Assembly (NCBI RefSeq): GCF_008017415.1
Contig: NZ_VRSV01000002.1
Coordinates: 124,001-188,000, forward strand
Source: Microbacterium hatanonis
GTDB lineage: Bacteria > Actinomycetota > Actinomycetes > Actinomycetales > Microbacteriaceae
DNA length: 64,000 nt
Reading direction: 5' to 3'
The translations under genes and the position numbers were made by a program. The notes beneath the pieces are model-generated. The model worked only from the letters and a program-made list of their open reading frames with translations. It made no database searches and was not told the origin of the DNA. This document shows, one piece after another, positions 51,519 to 60,401 of the stretch. Every line of letters starts with the position of its first letter. The stretch's first letter is position 1.

Positions 51519-52898
51519 ATGAGCATCACCCCCACGATCCTGCTGACCCCCGACGTCGTGCTGACGATGGACGACGACCGCTCGGTGCTCGAAGGCGCCG
51601 CCGTCGCCGTCCAGGGCGACGCGATCGTCGCCGTCGGGCCGCAGGCCGAGCTCGAGGCCGCCTACCCCGGCGCCGCCCGGATCGACCTGCCCGACCGCGT
51701 GCTCATGCCGGGCCTCGTGAACGCCCACCACCACTCGGGCATGCTGCGCGGCACCGCCGAGCACCTGCCGGTGTGGGAGTGGCTGCGCCTGCACATCGAC
51801 CCGATGCACCGGGTGCTGCGCCCCGAGGAGGCGGAGGCCGCCGCCTGGCTCTGCTACGCGGAGGGGCTGCTGTCGGGCACCACCACGGTGGTCGACATGT
51901 GGCGCTACATGGACGGCGCCGCCCGCGCGGCATCCGCCCTCGGCAACCGCCTGGTCACGGTGAACTACGTCGGCGAGCACCCCGACTTCGACTACTTCGA
52001 CACCCTCGACGACAACGAGCGGATGCTGACGCAGTGGGCCGGCGCAGCCAACGGCCGGATCATGCCCTGGGTCGGCCTCGAGCACCCCTTCTACGCCGAC
52101 GAGGCCGGGCAGCGCCGGGCCGTCGACCTGGCGAAGGCGTACGACACGGGCATCTACACCCACTGCAGCGAGGCCGAGATCGAGGTCGCCGACTTCGTCT
52201 CGCGCTACGGCGTGCGCCCGATGTTCGCGCTCGAGAAGCTCGGCTTCTTCGACACCCCGCGCGCCATGATCGCCCACGCGGTCTGGCTCGACCAGGCCGA
52301 GGTCGAGCTCATCGCCGAGCGCGGGGTCGGCGTCTCCCACAACCCGGTGTCGAACATGAAGCTCGCCAGCGGTATGGCCCCGATCGCCGAGATGCTCGCC
52401 GCGGGCGTGAACGTGGGTCTCGGCACCGACGGCGAGAAGGAGAACAACAACCTCGACATGTTCGAGGAGATGAAGGTCGCGTCGCTCCTCGGCAAACTCC
52501 GCACGATGGATGCTGCGGCCATGGACTCCTGGCAGGTGCTGCAGATGGCGACCCGTGGCGGGGCGGCGGCCATTGGCCGTGGCAACGACATCGGCGCGAT
52601 CGCCCCCGGCTTCCAGGCCGACCTCGTCGCGGTCCGCACCGACACCCCGCGGATGACGCCGCTGCTGCCGTCGGGCGGATACGCGAACGTGCACCACAAC
52701 CTCGTGCACGCCGTGCGCGGGTCGGACGTCGACCTGACCATGGTCGCGGGCGACGTCGTCGTGCGCGACGGGCGGCTCGTGCACGCCGATCTCGACGAGA
52801 TCATCGATCGCGTGCGCTCGCTCGTGCCCGACCTCTTCGCCCGCCGCTCGGCCTGGCTCGACGCCCAGGACGACCCGACCGGGCTCTTCCACGGCTGA
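51519..52898 (+). CDS. Amidohydrolase of the TrzN/AtzA/SAH-deaminase group
   Basis: The 459-residue product has VLMPGLVNAHHHSGMLRGTA (metal HxH), IYTHCSEAEIEVADFV (His and Glu of the deaminase active site), MIAHAVWLDQAEVELI, and GLGTDGEKENNNLDMFEEMK (Asp). This pattern is shared by 5'-deoxyadenosine/SAH deaminases and triazine hydrolases, which remove amino or chloro groups from N-heterocycles. Substrate not predictable. It begins a rightward run of six catabolic genes. Confidence 0.85.
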   Translation: MSITPTILLTPDVVLTMDDDRSVLEGAAVAVQGDAIVAVGPQAELEAAYPGAARIDLPDRVLMPGLVNAHHHSGMLRGTAEHLPVWEWLRLHIDPMHRVLRPEEAEAAAWLCYAEGLLSGTTTVVDMWRYMDGAARAASALGNRLVTVNYVGEHPDFDYFDTLDDNERMLTQWAGAANGRIMPWVGLEHPFYADEAGQRRAVDLAKAYDTGIYTHCSEAEIEVADFVSRYGVRPMFALEKLGFFDTPRAMIAHAVWLDQAEVELIAERGVGVSHNPVSNMKLASGMAPIAEMLAAGVNVGLGTDGEKENNNLDMFEEMKVASLLGKLRTMDAAAMDSWQVLQMATRGGAAAIGRGNDIGAIAPGFQADLVAVRTDTPRMTPLLPSGGYANVHHNLVHAVRGSDVDLTMVAGDVVVRDGRLVHADLDEIIDRVRSLVPDLFARRSAWLDAQDDPTGLFHG

Positions 52899-52989
52899 CA
52901 CACGAGAAGCGATCGGACGTAACAGGACCTTCGTAGCCTCGAACAACCCGATGCAGAACCACGACCCACACCCCGCGACGGAGAAGCTC

Positions 52990-54495
52990 ATGACGATCGA
53001 GATCACCCCCGGCGCGCTCCGCGAGCGCGTCGCCGCGTTCCTGGCCGACGACCCGGGGCGCCTCCTCGTGGGCGGCCGCTGGACGCCCGCCCACGACGGC
53101 GCGACCTTCGCCACCCTCGACCCCGCCACCGGCGAGACGCTCGCCAGGATCGCCCGCGGATCGGGTGCGGATGCGGATGCCGCGGTGGCCGCCGCATCCG
53201 ACGCCCTTGCGTCGTGGGCCGGGATGCGACCCGCCGACCGGGGTGCGCTGCTGTGGCGCATCGCCGACCTGATGCAGGAGCACCTCGACGATCTCGCCGA
53301 GCTCGAGACGCTCGACCAGGGCAAGAGCGTGCGCACCTCCCGCCTCGGCGAGGTGCCCGCCGCGATCAACCAGTTCCGGTACTACGCGGGCTGGCCGACG
53401 AAGATCCTCGGCGAGACGATCCCGACGTCGCTGAGCCGCACGCCGCCGGGCAAGGAGGTCTTCGCCTATACGCGACGCGAGCCCGTCGGCGTGGTCGCCG
53501 CGATCGTGCCGTGGAACTCGCCGCTCATCATGACGGCGATGAAGCTCGCCCCCGCCCTCGCCGCCGGCTGCACGATCGTGCTGAAGCCCGCCGAGAACAC
53601 CCCGCTGACGGCGCTGTACCTCGGGCGTCTGCTGCAGGAGGCGGGGGTTCCCGACGGCGTCGTCAACGTCGTCACCGGCTTCGGCGGGGAGGCCGGCCAG
53701 TCCCTCGCCGAGCACCCCGGGGTCGCGAAGGTGGCCTTCACCGGTTCGACCGCCGTCGGCAAGCGCCTGGTCGCCACCGCCGCCGGGAGCCTGAAGCGCC
53801 TCACCCTGGAGCTCGGCGGCAAATCGCCCGCGCTCGTGCTGCCCGACGCCGATCTCGCCCAGGCCGTGGACGGCATCTCGCGCGGGATCTTCGACAACGG
53901 CGGTCAGGTCTGCGTCGCGAGCGCCCGCGTCTACGCCCACCGCTCGGTCTACCGCGACGTCGTGGACGGGATGGCGGCGGCGGGCGAGAAGCTGCGGCTC
54001 GGACACGGCCTCGACCCCGACGCCGACCTCGGACCCCTCGTCAGCCTCGCGCAGGCCGAGCGCGTCGCCGGATTCATCGACGAGGGCCGGGCGCAGGGCG
54101 CGACCGTCGTCACGGGCGGGGAGCGCTCGGGCGACGCCGGCACGTTCTACGCCCCGACGGTGATTACCGACGTGCGGGCCGACATGCGCCTCATGCGCGA
54201 GGAGATCTTCGGCCCCGTCGCCGTCGTCACCCCCTACGACGACCTCGACGAGGTGGTGGGGTGGGCGAACGACTCGCCGTACGGCCTCGCGGCGAGCGTG
54301 TGGACGGAGGGCCTCAGCGACGCCCACCGCGTGGCGGCGCGGCTGCAGGCGGGCACCGTGTGGGTGAACTGCCACTCGTTCCTCGGCCCGGAGCTACCCA
54401 AGGGCGGCCACAAGGAATCGGGCTGGGGCTACGAGAACGGCGCGCAGGGCCTGGAGAACTACTTGGAGACGAAGACGGTGGTGATGGTGCTGTGA
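52990..54495 (+). CDS. Aldehyde dehydrogenase (NAD(P)+)
   Basis: The 501-residue product has the family landmarks VPWNSPLIMTAMKLAPALAA, FTGSTAVGK, LTLELGGKSPALVLPDADL (general base Glu) and FDNGGQVCVASARVY (nucleophile Cys), and EEIFGPVAVVTPY. ATG 52990 is chosen because GGAGAAG precedes it by 4-6 bases; ATG 52951 has none. It may oxidise the aldehyde made by the decarboxylase or by the GMC enzyme encoded downstream. Confidence 0.95.
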   Translation: MTIEITPGALRERVAAFLADDPGRLLVGGRWTPAHDGATFATLDPATGETLARIARGSGADADAAVAAASDALASWAGMRPADRGALLWRIADLMQEHLDDLAELETLDQGKSVRTSRLGEVPAAINQFRYYAGWPTKILGETIPTSLSRTPPGKEVFAYTRREPVGVVAAIVPWNSPLIMTAMKLAPALAAGCTIVLKPAENTPLTALYLGRLLQEAGVPDGVVNVVTGFGGEAGQSLAEHPGVAKVAFTGSTAVGKRLVATAAGSLKRLTLELGGKSPALVLPDADLAQAVDGISRGIFDNGGQVCVASARVYAHRSVYRDVVDGMAAAGEKLRLGHGLDPDADLGPLVSLAQAERVAGFIDEGRAQGATVVTGGERSGDAGTFYAPTVITDVRADMRLMREEIFGPVAVVTPYDDLDEVVGWANDSPYGLAASVWTEGLSDAHRVAARLQAGTVWVNCHSFLGPELPKGGHKESGWGYENGAQGLENYLETKTVVMVL

Positions 54496-55853
54496 CGAAA
54501 CGGATCAGGCTCGGGGTCTTCGAGATGATGAACCCCAGCAACGGGATGCCGACGTGGACCGACCCGCGCGGCCGCGGCGACGACTGGGACGACCTCGACC
54601 ATTGGGTGACGCTCGCGCGCGAGCTCGACGCTGCGGGGTTCGACTTCCTCTTCTTCGCCGACACCTACGGCTATGCGACCCTCGACGGGCGGATGCCCCC
54701 AGAGGTGGCGGCGCACGGCATCCAGTTCCCCGCCCTCGACCCCATGCTCGCGATCGCCGCCCTCGCTCGCGAGACCGAGAGCCTCGGCTTCGTCGTGACC
54801 TCGCCCACGACGGTGGAGCGCCCCTACGCCACGGCGCGCCGCTTCGCCACCCTCGACCGCCTCACCGGCGGACGCATCGGGTGGAACATCGTCACCGGCA
54901 GCTCGCAGGCGACGACCGATGAGCTGTTCGGCGTCACCGAGCAGCTCACGCACGACGAGCGCTACGACGCCGCCGACGCGTTCCTCGACACGTGCCTGCG
55001 CTACTGGGAGCACAGCTGGGACGACGATGCCGAGGCGCGCGACCGCGCGAGCGGCGTCTACGCCGACCCCGCCAAGCTCCGGCCCGTCGAGGTCGACGGG
55101 CGGTTCCAGCGTTCGCGGGGGATCTTCGCCGTGCCGCCGACCCCCCAGCGCACCCCCGTGCTGTTCCAGGCGGGCACCTCCGACCGAGGACGCGCCTATG
55201 CCGCCCGCAACGCCGAGGCCGTCTTCATCCAGGGGCAGACGATCGCCTCGGCCGCAGCCCACGTCCAGGACATCCGCGAGCAGGCGGTGAAGAACGGGCG
55301 CGCGGCCGACGACGTGGCCGTGGTGACCGGCATGACCGTGACGGTGGCGCCGACCTCGGAGGAGGCACGGATGCTGCGCGCCGAGTACGAGGCGCTCCTC
55401 GGCCTCGATGACGCCGCCGTCATGTTCGCCGGGATCACCGGGCTCGACCTCACCGGCCTCGACCCCGAAATGCGTGTCGTGGACCTGAAGACCGACCTCG
55501 GGCAGACGCTCGTGCAGCGGTACGCGCGGCAGGACCCCGACATGCGGGTCGGGCAGATCCTCGACCAGTTCCGCACGAAGGCGATCCGCGGCTTCCAGGT
55601 CACCGGGTCGCCGGTCGAGGTCGCCGACGAGATCGAGCGCATCGTCGACGGCTCCGGCATCGACGGCATCATGCTCGAGCCGACCTTCGGCGGCCTCGAC
55701 GCCTACCGCGCGTTCATCGAACTCGTGCTGCCGATCCTCGTCGAGCGCGGACGCGCCGGAGGCGGCGAGGCATCCACCCTGCGCGAGCGGTTCAGCGGCG
55801 CTCCGCGCCTGGCCTCGACGCATCGCGCGCACGGCCTCACCGCCCATTCCTGA
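54492..55853 (+). CDS. LLM flavin-dependent monooxygenase, NtaA/DszA/SnaA group
   Basis: The 453-residue product begins with IRLGVFEMMNPSNGMPTWTD, then FFADTYGYATLDGR, LDRLTGGRIGWNIVTGSS (the family NIVTG motif), VLFQAGTSDRGRAYAARNAE and a C-terminal GFQVTGSPVEVADEIERIVD. These FMNH2-using enzymes open or dealkylate N- and S-compounds and need a flavin reductase, which is not present in this window. GTG 54492 overlaps the aldehyde dehydrogenase stop (GTGA). Confidence 0.9.
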   Translation: MTKRIRLGVFEMMNPSNGMPTWTDPRGRGDDWDDLDHWVTLARELDAAGFDFLFFADTYGYATLDGRMPPEVAAHGIQFPALDPMLAIAALARETESLGFVVTSPTTVERPYATARRFATLDRLTGGRIGWNIVTGSSQATTDELFGVTEQLTHDERYDAADAFLDTCLRYWEHSWDDDAEARDRASGVYADPAKLRPVEVDGRFQRSRGIFAVPPTPQRTPVLFQAGTSDRGRAYAARNAEAVFIQGQTIASAAAHVQDIREQAVKNGRAADDVAVVTGMTVTVAPTSEEARMLRAEYEALLGLDDAAVMFAGITGLDLTGLDPEMRVVDLKTDLGQTLVQRYARQDPDMRVGQILDQFRTKAIRGFQVTGSPVEVADEIERIVDGSGIDGIMLEPTFGGLDAYRAFIELVLPILVERGRAGGGEASTLRERFSGAPRLASTHRAHGLTAHS

Positions 55854-55938
55854 AGCCGATGTCCCGTTCCCGCCGGGTATCGCCGCCGCATTTCCGGGTC
55901 GATGGGGACATCGACCCCCGAACGAGAGAGAGACCACT

Positions 55939-56439
55939 GTGAGAGCCGATGCTGTCGACGCGGTCATCCGCGGCCTGAAGAGGGCCGGGGTGAGCGTTGC
56001 GACCTACCTTCCCGACTCGCTCCTGAAGGAGCTCTACCCGGCGCTGGACGCCGATCCCGACATCCGCACGATCCCCGTCACGAACGAGGGCGAGGGCGCC
56101 GCGATCGCCGGCGGCGTCTTCCTCTCGGGCAAGCGCGCCGTGCTCGTGATGGAGAACTCCGGCCTCCGCGCCGCCACCGAGCACCTCGCCCGCATGGGGC
56201 TCGGCGCCGGCATCCCGGTCGTGATGATCATGAGCTACCGGGGGGAGATGGGCGAGAACAACTGGTGGGCGATCCCGCACGGGATCACGATGGAACCCCT
56301 TCTCCAAGCCCTCCGCACGCCCTACACGATCGTGCGCGACGTCGATCAGCTCGAGACCGCGATCGTGCGCGCCTACGACACCGCCTACGCCTCGTACTAC
56401 CACGCGGCGATCGTCCTCGGAGGAGACCTGGTCCGATGA
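55939..56439 (+). CDS. TPP-dependent decarboxylase alpha subunit (PYR domain, ComD-like)
   Basis: The 166-residue PYR domain has VTNEGEGAAIAGGVFLSGKR (Glu that activates TPP), VLVMENSGLRAATEHLARMG and PVVMIMSYRGEMGENNWWAI, then the tail PYTIVRDVDQLETAI. This is the layout of two-subunit sulfopyruvate decarboxylase (ComD) and phosphonopyruvate decarboxylase. GTG start follows GAGAG. ATGA overlap joins it to the beta subunit. The 2-oxoacid substrate is unknown. Confidence 0.85.
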   Translation: MRADAVDAVIRGLKRAGVSVATYLPDSLLKELYPALDADPDIRTIPVTNEGEGAAIAGGVFLSGKRAVLVMENSGLRAATEHLARMGLGAGIPVVMIMSYRGEMGENNWWAIPHGITMEPLLQALRTPYTIVRDVDQLETAIVRAYDTAYASYYHAAIVLGGDLVR

Positions 56440-57050
56440 GCTACTCCCGATTCGAAGCCATGAAACTGCTCGGGGCGCGCCTCGCCGACGAGCTCGTCAT
56501 CCTCTCCCTCGGCGGCGCGGTCGACGAGTGGTACAACGCCGCGCCGCACATGCGCGACGCGAGCCTGTTCCAGCAGCAGCTCGGCTGCGTCACCCCCGAG
56601 GCCTTCGGTCTCGCCGTGGGGCTGCCGCACCGCCGTATCGTCTCGCTCGACACCGACGGCGGGCTGCTGTTCAACCTCGGCATCCTCGCCACCCTCGGCA
56701 ACGAGCGCCCCGAGAACCTCTTCATCGTGGTCTGGGACAACGAGCAGTACCAGTCGATCGGGGGGCCCGCGACCCACACCGCGAAAGGGCGCGTCGACCT
56801 CGCCGCGATCGCCCGCGGCGCCGGCGTCGACCAGGCCTACACGGCCGCGACGCTCGAGGAGTTCGACGCGCACTGCGCCGCCGGCCTCGCCGCATCCGAG
56901 CCGTACATCGTCGTCGCGAAGACCGACGGGATCCTCGAGCCCGGCATCAAGCGCAAGCACTCCGACGGGCGCGAGGACAAGTACATCTTCGTCCGCCACG
57001 TCGAAGCCACCGAAGGCGTGAGCATCATGGGTCCGAGCGAGCACAACTGA
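56436..57050 (+). CDS. TPP-dependent decarboxylase beta subunit (PP domain, ComE-like)
   Basis: The 204-residue PP domain has the TPP/Mg motif as SLDTDGGLLFNLGILATLGN, where relatives have GDGxLLMNLG, and VVWDNEQYQSIGGPATHT (substrate loop). The first Gly of GDG is Thr here while the metal Asp is kept. It pairs with the alpha subunit to build a full decarboxylase. The start overlaps the alpha stop; the stop overlaps the GMC start by one base. Confidence 0.85.
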   Translation: MSYSRFEAMKLLGARLADELVILSLGGAVDEWYNAAPHMRDASLFQQQLGCVTPEAFGLAVGLPHRRIVSLDTDGGLLFNLGILATLGNERPENLFIVVWDNEQYQSIGGPATHTAKGRVDLAAIARGAGVDQAYTAATLEEFDAHCAAGLAASEPYIVVAKTDGILEPGIKRKHSDGREDKYIFVRHVEATEGVSIMGPSEHN

Positions 57051-58609
57051 TGCCGCTGATCGCCTCCCCGGCCGCCGAGTACGACGTGATCGTGGTCGGC
57101 GGCGGGGCCGCCGGGTGCGTGCTGGCCGCTCGCCTCACGGAGGACCCGGATCGCCGCGTGCTGCTCGTCGAAGCAGGACCGGACCACCGCGGGGTGGGCG
57201 AGATCCTCGACGCCGCGCACTGGGACGCCATGATCGGCGGGCCGTACGACTGGGGCTACCGCTCGACGCCCACCGACCACGTGCTGGGGCGTTCGCTCGC
57301 GATGCCGCGTGGAAAGGTGCTGGGCGGCAGCTCGAGCACGAACGCCATGCTCTGGTATCGCGGCAACCGCGCCGACTACGACGCGTGGGCCGCCGCCGGG
57401 GCGACGGGGTGGGGGTACGACGACCTGCTGCCGTACTTCCGGCGCTCGGAGGCACGCGCCGGCGGCGACCCGTCCTTCCGCGGAACCGACGGACCCATGC
57501 GGGTCGGCCCTCTCGCCGAGGTGCACCCGATCGCCGACGCCCTCATCGCCGCCTCGGCCGAACGCGGCCTGCCGGTGCTCGACGACGCCAACGGCGCCTC
57601 CAACGAGGGGGCCGTCTACGCCGACTACAACGCGGTCGCCGCACCCGACGGGGCCTTCGAGCGGTGGAGCACCGCCCGGGCTTACCTCGAGCCCGCGCTC
57701 GCACGCGCGAACCTCGACGTGATCGTCGGCAGTGCCGTGCACGGTGTCGTCGTCCGGCACGGTGTCGTCACCGGCGTGCGGCATGTCGTCGACGGCTCGC
57801 TCGTGACCACGACCGCAACGCGCACGGTGCTCGCCGCCGGCGCCCTCGACACCCCGCGCCTGCTGCAGCTCTCGGGCGTCGGCGACCCGCGGCGCCTCTC
57901 CGCGGCCGGGATCGATGTCGTGCACGACCTGCCCGGGGTGGGCGAGAACTTCCAGGACCACCCGTTGATCCTCGGCATGAACTTCCGCGCGCGCGCCGAC
58001 CTCGGCCCGGTGATCGGCAACGGCGGGGGCGCGATGCTGAACTGGCGGAGCTCTCACGCCGAAGCCGGACCCGACCTCCACACCGTCATCGCGCACGGCT
58101 CGCGCGGCGACGACGCGCTGCACGCCGCGCACGACCTCTCCGGCAACCGCGTCTTCGCGCTCGTGCCGGGCCTGTACCGCTCGCGGAGCACGGGATGGGT
58201 GCGCGTGCGCTCGGCCGACCCCGCAGCATCCGCCGACGTCCATCCGAACTACCTGGCCGACCCCATCGACCTCGCCGCCATGGTCGAGGCCGTCGACGCG
58301 GTGCACGATCTCGTCGCGACGTCGGCCTACGCAGACCTCGCCGAGGGCCCGATCACCCCGCCGCACGGCCTCGACCGCGCCGCGAAGGTGCGCTTCGTGC
58401 GCGAGAACATCGGCACGTTCTTCCACTGCTCGGGCACGGCCCGCATCGGCACCGACGACCTCGCCGTCGTCGATCCGGGGCTCCGCGTGCGCGGCCTGGA
58501 GGGCCTGTGGGTCGCCGACGCCTCGGTCATGCCCCGCATCCCGACGTGTAACACCCAGGCGCCCACCGTCGCGATCGCCGAGCGGGCCGCGGAGCTGCTG
58601 CGGGCCTGA
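57050..58609 (+). CDS. GMC flavin oxidoreductase (choline dehydrogenase-like)
   Basis: The 519-residue product has the FAD motif DVIVVGGGAAGCVLAARLTE, the GMC signature PRGKVLGGSSSTNAMLWYRG, GALDTPRLLQLSGVGDP, and the active-site pair His in FFHCSGTARIG and Asn in PTCNTQAPTVAIAER. It oxidises an alcohol to an aldehyde. It is coupled to the decarboxylase genes; the aldehyde dehydrogenase three genes upstream could take the product. Substrate unknown. Confidence 0.93.
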   Translation: MPLIASPAAEYDVIVVGGGAAGCVLAARLTEDPDRRVLLVEAGPDHRGVGEILDAAHWDAMIGGPYDWGYRSTPTDHVLGRSLAMPRGKVLGGSSSTNAMLWYRGNRADYDAWAAAGATGWGYDDLLPYFRRSEARAGGDPSFRGTDGPMRVGPLAEVHPIADALIAASAERGLPVLDDANGASNEGAVYADYNAVAAPDGAFERWSTARAYLEPALARANLDVIVGSAVHGVVVRHGVVTGVRHVVDGSLVTTTATRTVLAAGALDTPRLLQLSGVGDPRRLSAAGIDVVHDLPGVGENFQDHPLILGMNFRARADLGPVIGNGGGAMLNWRSSHAEAGPDLHTVIAHGSRGDDALHAAHDLSGNRVFALVPGLYRSRSTGWVRVRSADPAASADVHPNYLADPIDLAAMVEAVDAVHDLVATSAYADLAEGPITPPHGLDRAAKVRFVRENIGTFFHCSGTARIGTDDLAVVDPGLRVRGLEGLWVADASVMPRIPTCNTQAPTVAIAERAAELLRA

Positions 58610-58623
58610 GCATCCCCGCGCAC

Positions 58624-58692
58624 ACCGGAGGGGGTCTGCAGTCCGGAGGGCGGATGCTGGGGAACGCACCTCCCGTGCGCACATCTCCTCCC
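58624..58692. repeat. Intergenic palindrome family, copy D (between convergent genes)
   Basis: GGAGGGGGTCTGCAGTCCGG, AGGG (58627-58650) and CCTCCCGTGCGCACATCTCC, TCCC (58669-58692) are imperfect inverted repeats, about 16 of 23 matches. It fills the gap between the GMC gene and the convergent deaminase gene. Confidence 0.5.
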
Positions 58693-58733
58693 GCGTGAAC
58701 CGCGGACGGGGGCGGCACGAGGAGCGACCCGGG

Positions 58734-59792
58734 TCAGCGCTCGAGGAGGGCGTCGAGTGCGAGGAACTGCGCGGTGAAGTCGGCGCGCAGCATCCGCTTC
58801 TGCTCGTCGTCGCAGAACGCGGTGTCGATACCGGTGAGCGCGATGCGCTTGGCCGTTTCGGCGTCGATCCCCATCGCCCGGAGCCCCTCGCGGTACTCCC
58901 GGCCAAGATCGGTGCGGAAGAACATCGCATCGTCGGTCGAGACCGACACCGCAAGCCCGGCGTCGATCATCGCCCGGATGCGGTGCGCGGGATCGAGCAC
59001 CCACCCCGAGCAGATCGTCGTCGACACCGGGGTGGTGGCGAAGCCGATCCCTCGCTCGAGAGCCAGCGCAAGCACCGCCGGGTCGTCCATCACGCGGTAG
59101 CCGTGGTCGATTCGATCGCACCCCAGAACCTCGATCGCGTCGCGGACGTTGTGCGGGCTCGCCGACGGCGTCTCGCCCACATGGGCGGTGCGCAGGAGTC
59201 CGTGCTCACCCGCCAACGCGTACGCGGCGGCGAACCTCAGCGGGTCTTCGGTGTTCTCCGGCGTGAGGTCGTCCTGGCCGATCCCGACGACCTCCGGGAA
59301 GGGGTGCGCGATCATCTCGCGCACCAGGTCGACGGCCGCTTCGGCGGACTCCCGCCGGTTGATCGCCACGATGACGCGGAAGCCGACGCCCAGTTCGCGC
59401 TCGGCCCGCCTCAGACCAGCGATCGCCGCGGTCAGCACCTCGACGTACGACATCGGCGCCACCCCGGGCGTCGCCGGGTGCGCGAAGTACTGCGGGTTGA
59501 TGTAGTACTCGCGATAGCGCAGATTGCCCTCCGCAACGGCATCGGCCACGCCCTCCCACGCGACCCGCTCCAGATCGGCGGGCCTGCGCAGCACCTCGTG
59601 CGCCACGCGCCAGCCATGGAGGAACTCGACGAGATCGCCGAACTCGAACAGGCGGTCGGTATCGTCGGTCCACAGCTCGACCGACGAGCGCAGCGCGAGC
59701 TCTTGCAGCGTCGCGGGTCGCATCGTCGAGACGAGATGGCAGTGCAGCTCGGTCTTCGGCAGCAGCTGAAGATAATCGGCGTACGAGATCAT
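58734..59792 (-). CDS. Adenosine deaminase-family enzyme 1
   Basis: The 352-residue product has the metal motif LPKTELHCHLVSTMRP, the catalytic motif LLRTAHVGETPSASPHN (His and Glu kept), IDHGYRVMDDP and SVSTDDAMFFRTDLGREY (Asp pair). It should deaminate an adenine nucleoside or related aminopurine; HCHLVST differs from the HLHLDGA of true adenosine deaminases, so specificity is open. ATG 59792 overlaps the regulator stop (ATGA). Confidence 0.88.
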   Translation of the reverse strand: MISYADYLQLLPKTELHCHLVSTMRPATLQELALRSSVELWTDDTDRLFEFGDLVEFLHGWRVAHEVLRRPADLERVAWEGVADAVAEGNLRYREYYINPQYFAHPATPGVAPMSYVEVLTAAIAGLRRAERELGVGFRVIVAINRRESAEAAVDLVREMIAHPFPEVVGIGQDDLTPENTEDPLRFAAAYALAGEHGLLRTAHVGETPSASPHNVRDAIEVLGCDRIDHGYRVMDDPAVLALALERGIGFATTPVSTTICSGWVLDPAHRIRAMIDAGLAVSVSTDDAMFFRTDLGREYREGLRAMGIDAETAKRIALTGIDTAFCDDEQKRMLRADFTAQFLALDALLER

Positions 59793-60394
59793 GCGTTCCT
59801 CCAGCCGCTCGGACCCTGCTTCACAACGAGAAGCCGGTAGGTCTCGCCCGTCGCCGACCACCAGCGGTGCGCCACCCCGCCGCGGTAGTAGACGGAGTCG
59901 CCTCGACCGAGCGTGAGCACCTCGCCGGCGAGGTCGACACGCACGGCTCCCGCCAGCACGTAGAGGAACTCGTCCTCGGCATGGACATACGCCTCGCCCG
60001 CGACGACGTTCTCGCCCACGACCTCGAGCGGATGCATCGGTCTCGTCCCGTGCGCGAGGGTTCGGGCCGGGGTCGCGGCGAATCCGTCGTCGACCAGCCG
60101 CTCGTCCGAGCGATGCACCTCGACCTCGGCCGCCTTCTCGTCGGGAGCGTCGGCGGCGGCGATCAGCTCGATCGGACTGGTCTCCAGCGCCACCGCCACG
60201 CGTCGCAGGGTCGACAGGCTCGGCTGGGCGAGCCCGCGCTCGAGCTGGCTGAGGAACGGATGCGACAGATCGGTCGCGTCGGCGAGCTGCACCAGCGTCA
60301 TCGCGCGGGCATGACGCAGGAGGCGGATGTGCGCGCCCAGGCGCAGACTCGCGGCCTTCTCGTCGTGCGCGGCACCCTCGACCATCGTCGTCAT
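59789..60394 (-). CDS. XRE-cupin regulator
   Basis: The 201-residue product has an HTH (MTLVQLADATDLSHPFLSQL, ERGLAQPSLSTLRRVA) and a cupin (AEDEFLYVLAGAVRVDLAGE, VLTLGRGDSVYYRGGVAHRW). It lies between two deaminase-family genes, 7 bases after the first and overlapping the second, so it is part of that operon and likely its regulator. It is a paralogue in type of the regulator at 49594. Confidence 0.9.
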   Translation of the reverse strand: MTTMVEGAAHDEKAASLRLGAHIRLLRHARAMTLVQLADATDLSHPFLSQLERGLAQPSLSTLRRVAVALETSPIELIAAADAPDEKAAEVEVHRSDERLVDDGFAATPARTLAHGTRPMHPLEVVGENVVAGEAYVHAEDEFLYVLAGAVRVDLAGEVLTLGRGDSVYYRGGVAHRWWSATGETYRLLVVKQGPSGWRNA

Positions 60395-60401
60395 GTCGGC
60401 C

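Noticed and set aside
50310..53369. A 1019-codon open frame on the minus strand, and many similar long frames (for example 5641-6918, 14184-16319, 21958-23529).
   Set aside because: They run antisense to well-recognised genes, are rich in Arg, Gly, Pro or Asp/His, match no family and follow from the very high third-position GC of the real frame.
54459..55967. A 502-codon minus-strand frame opposite the LLM monooxygenase.
   Set aside because: It is the shadow of the plus-strand gene with a clear family match and no motif of its own.
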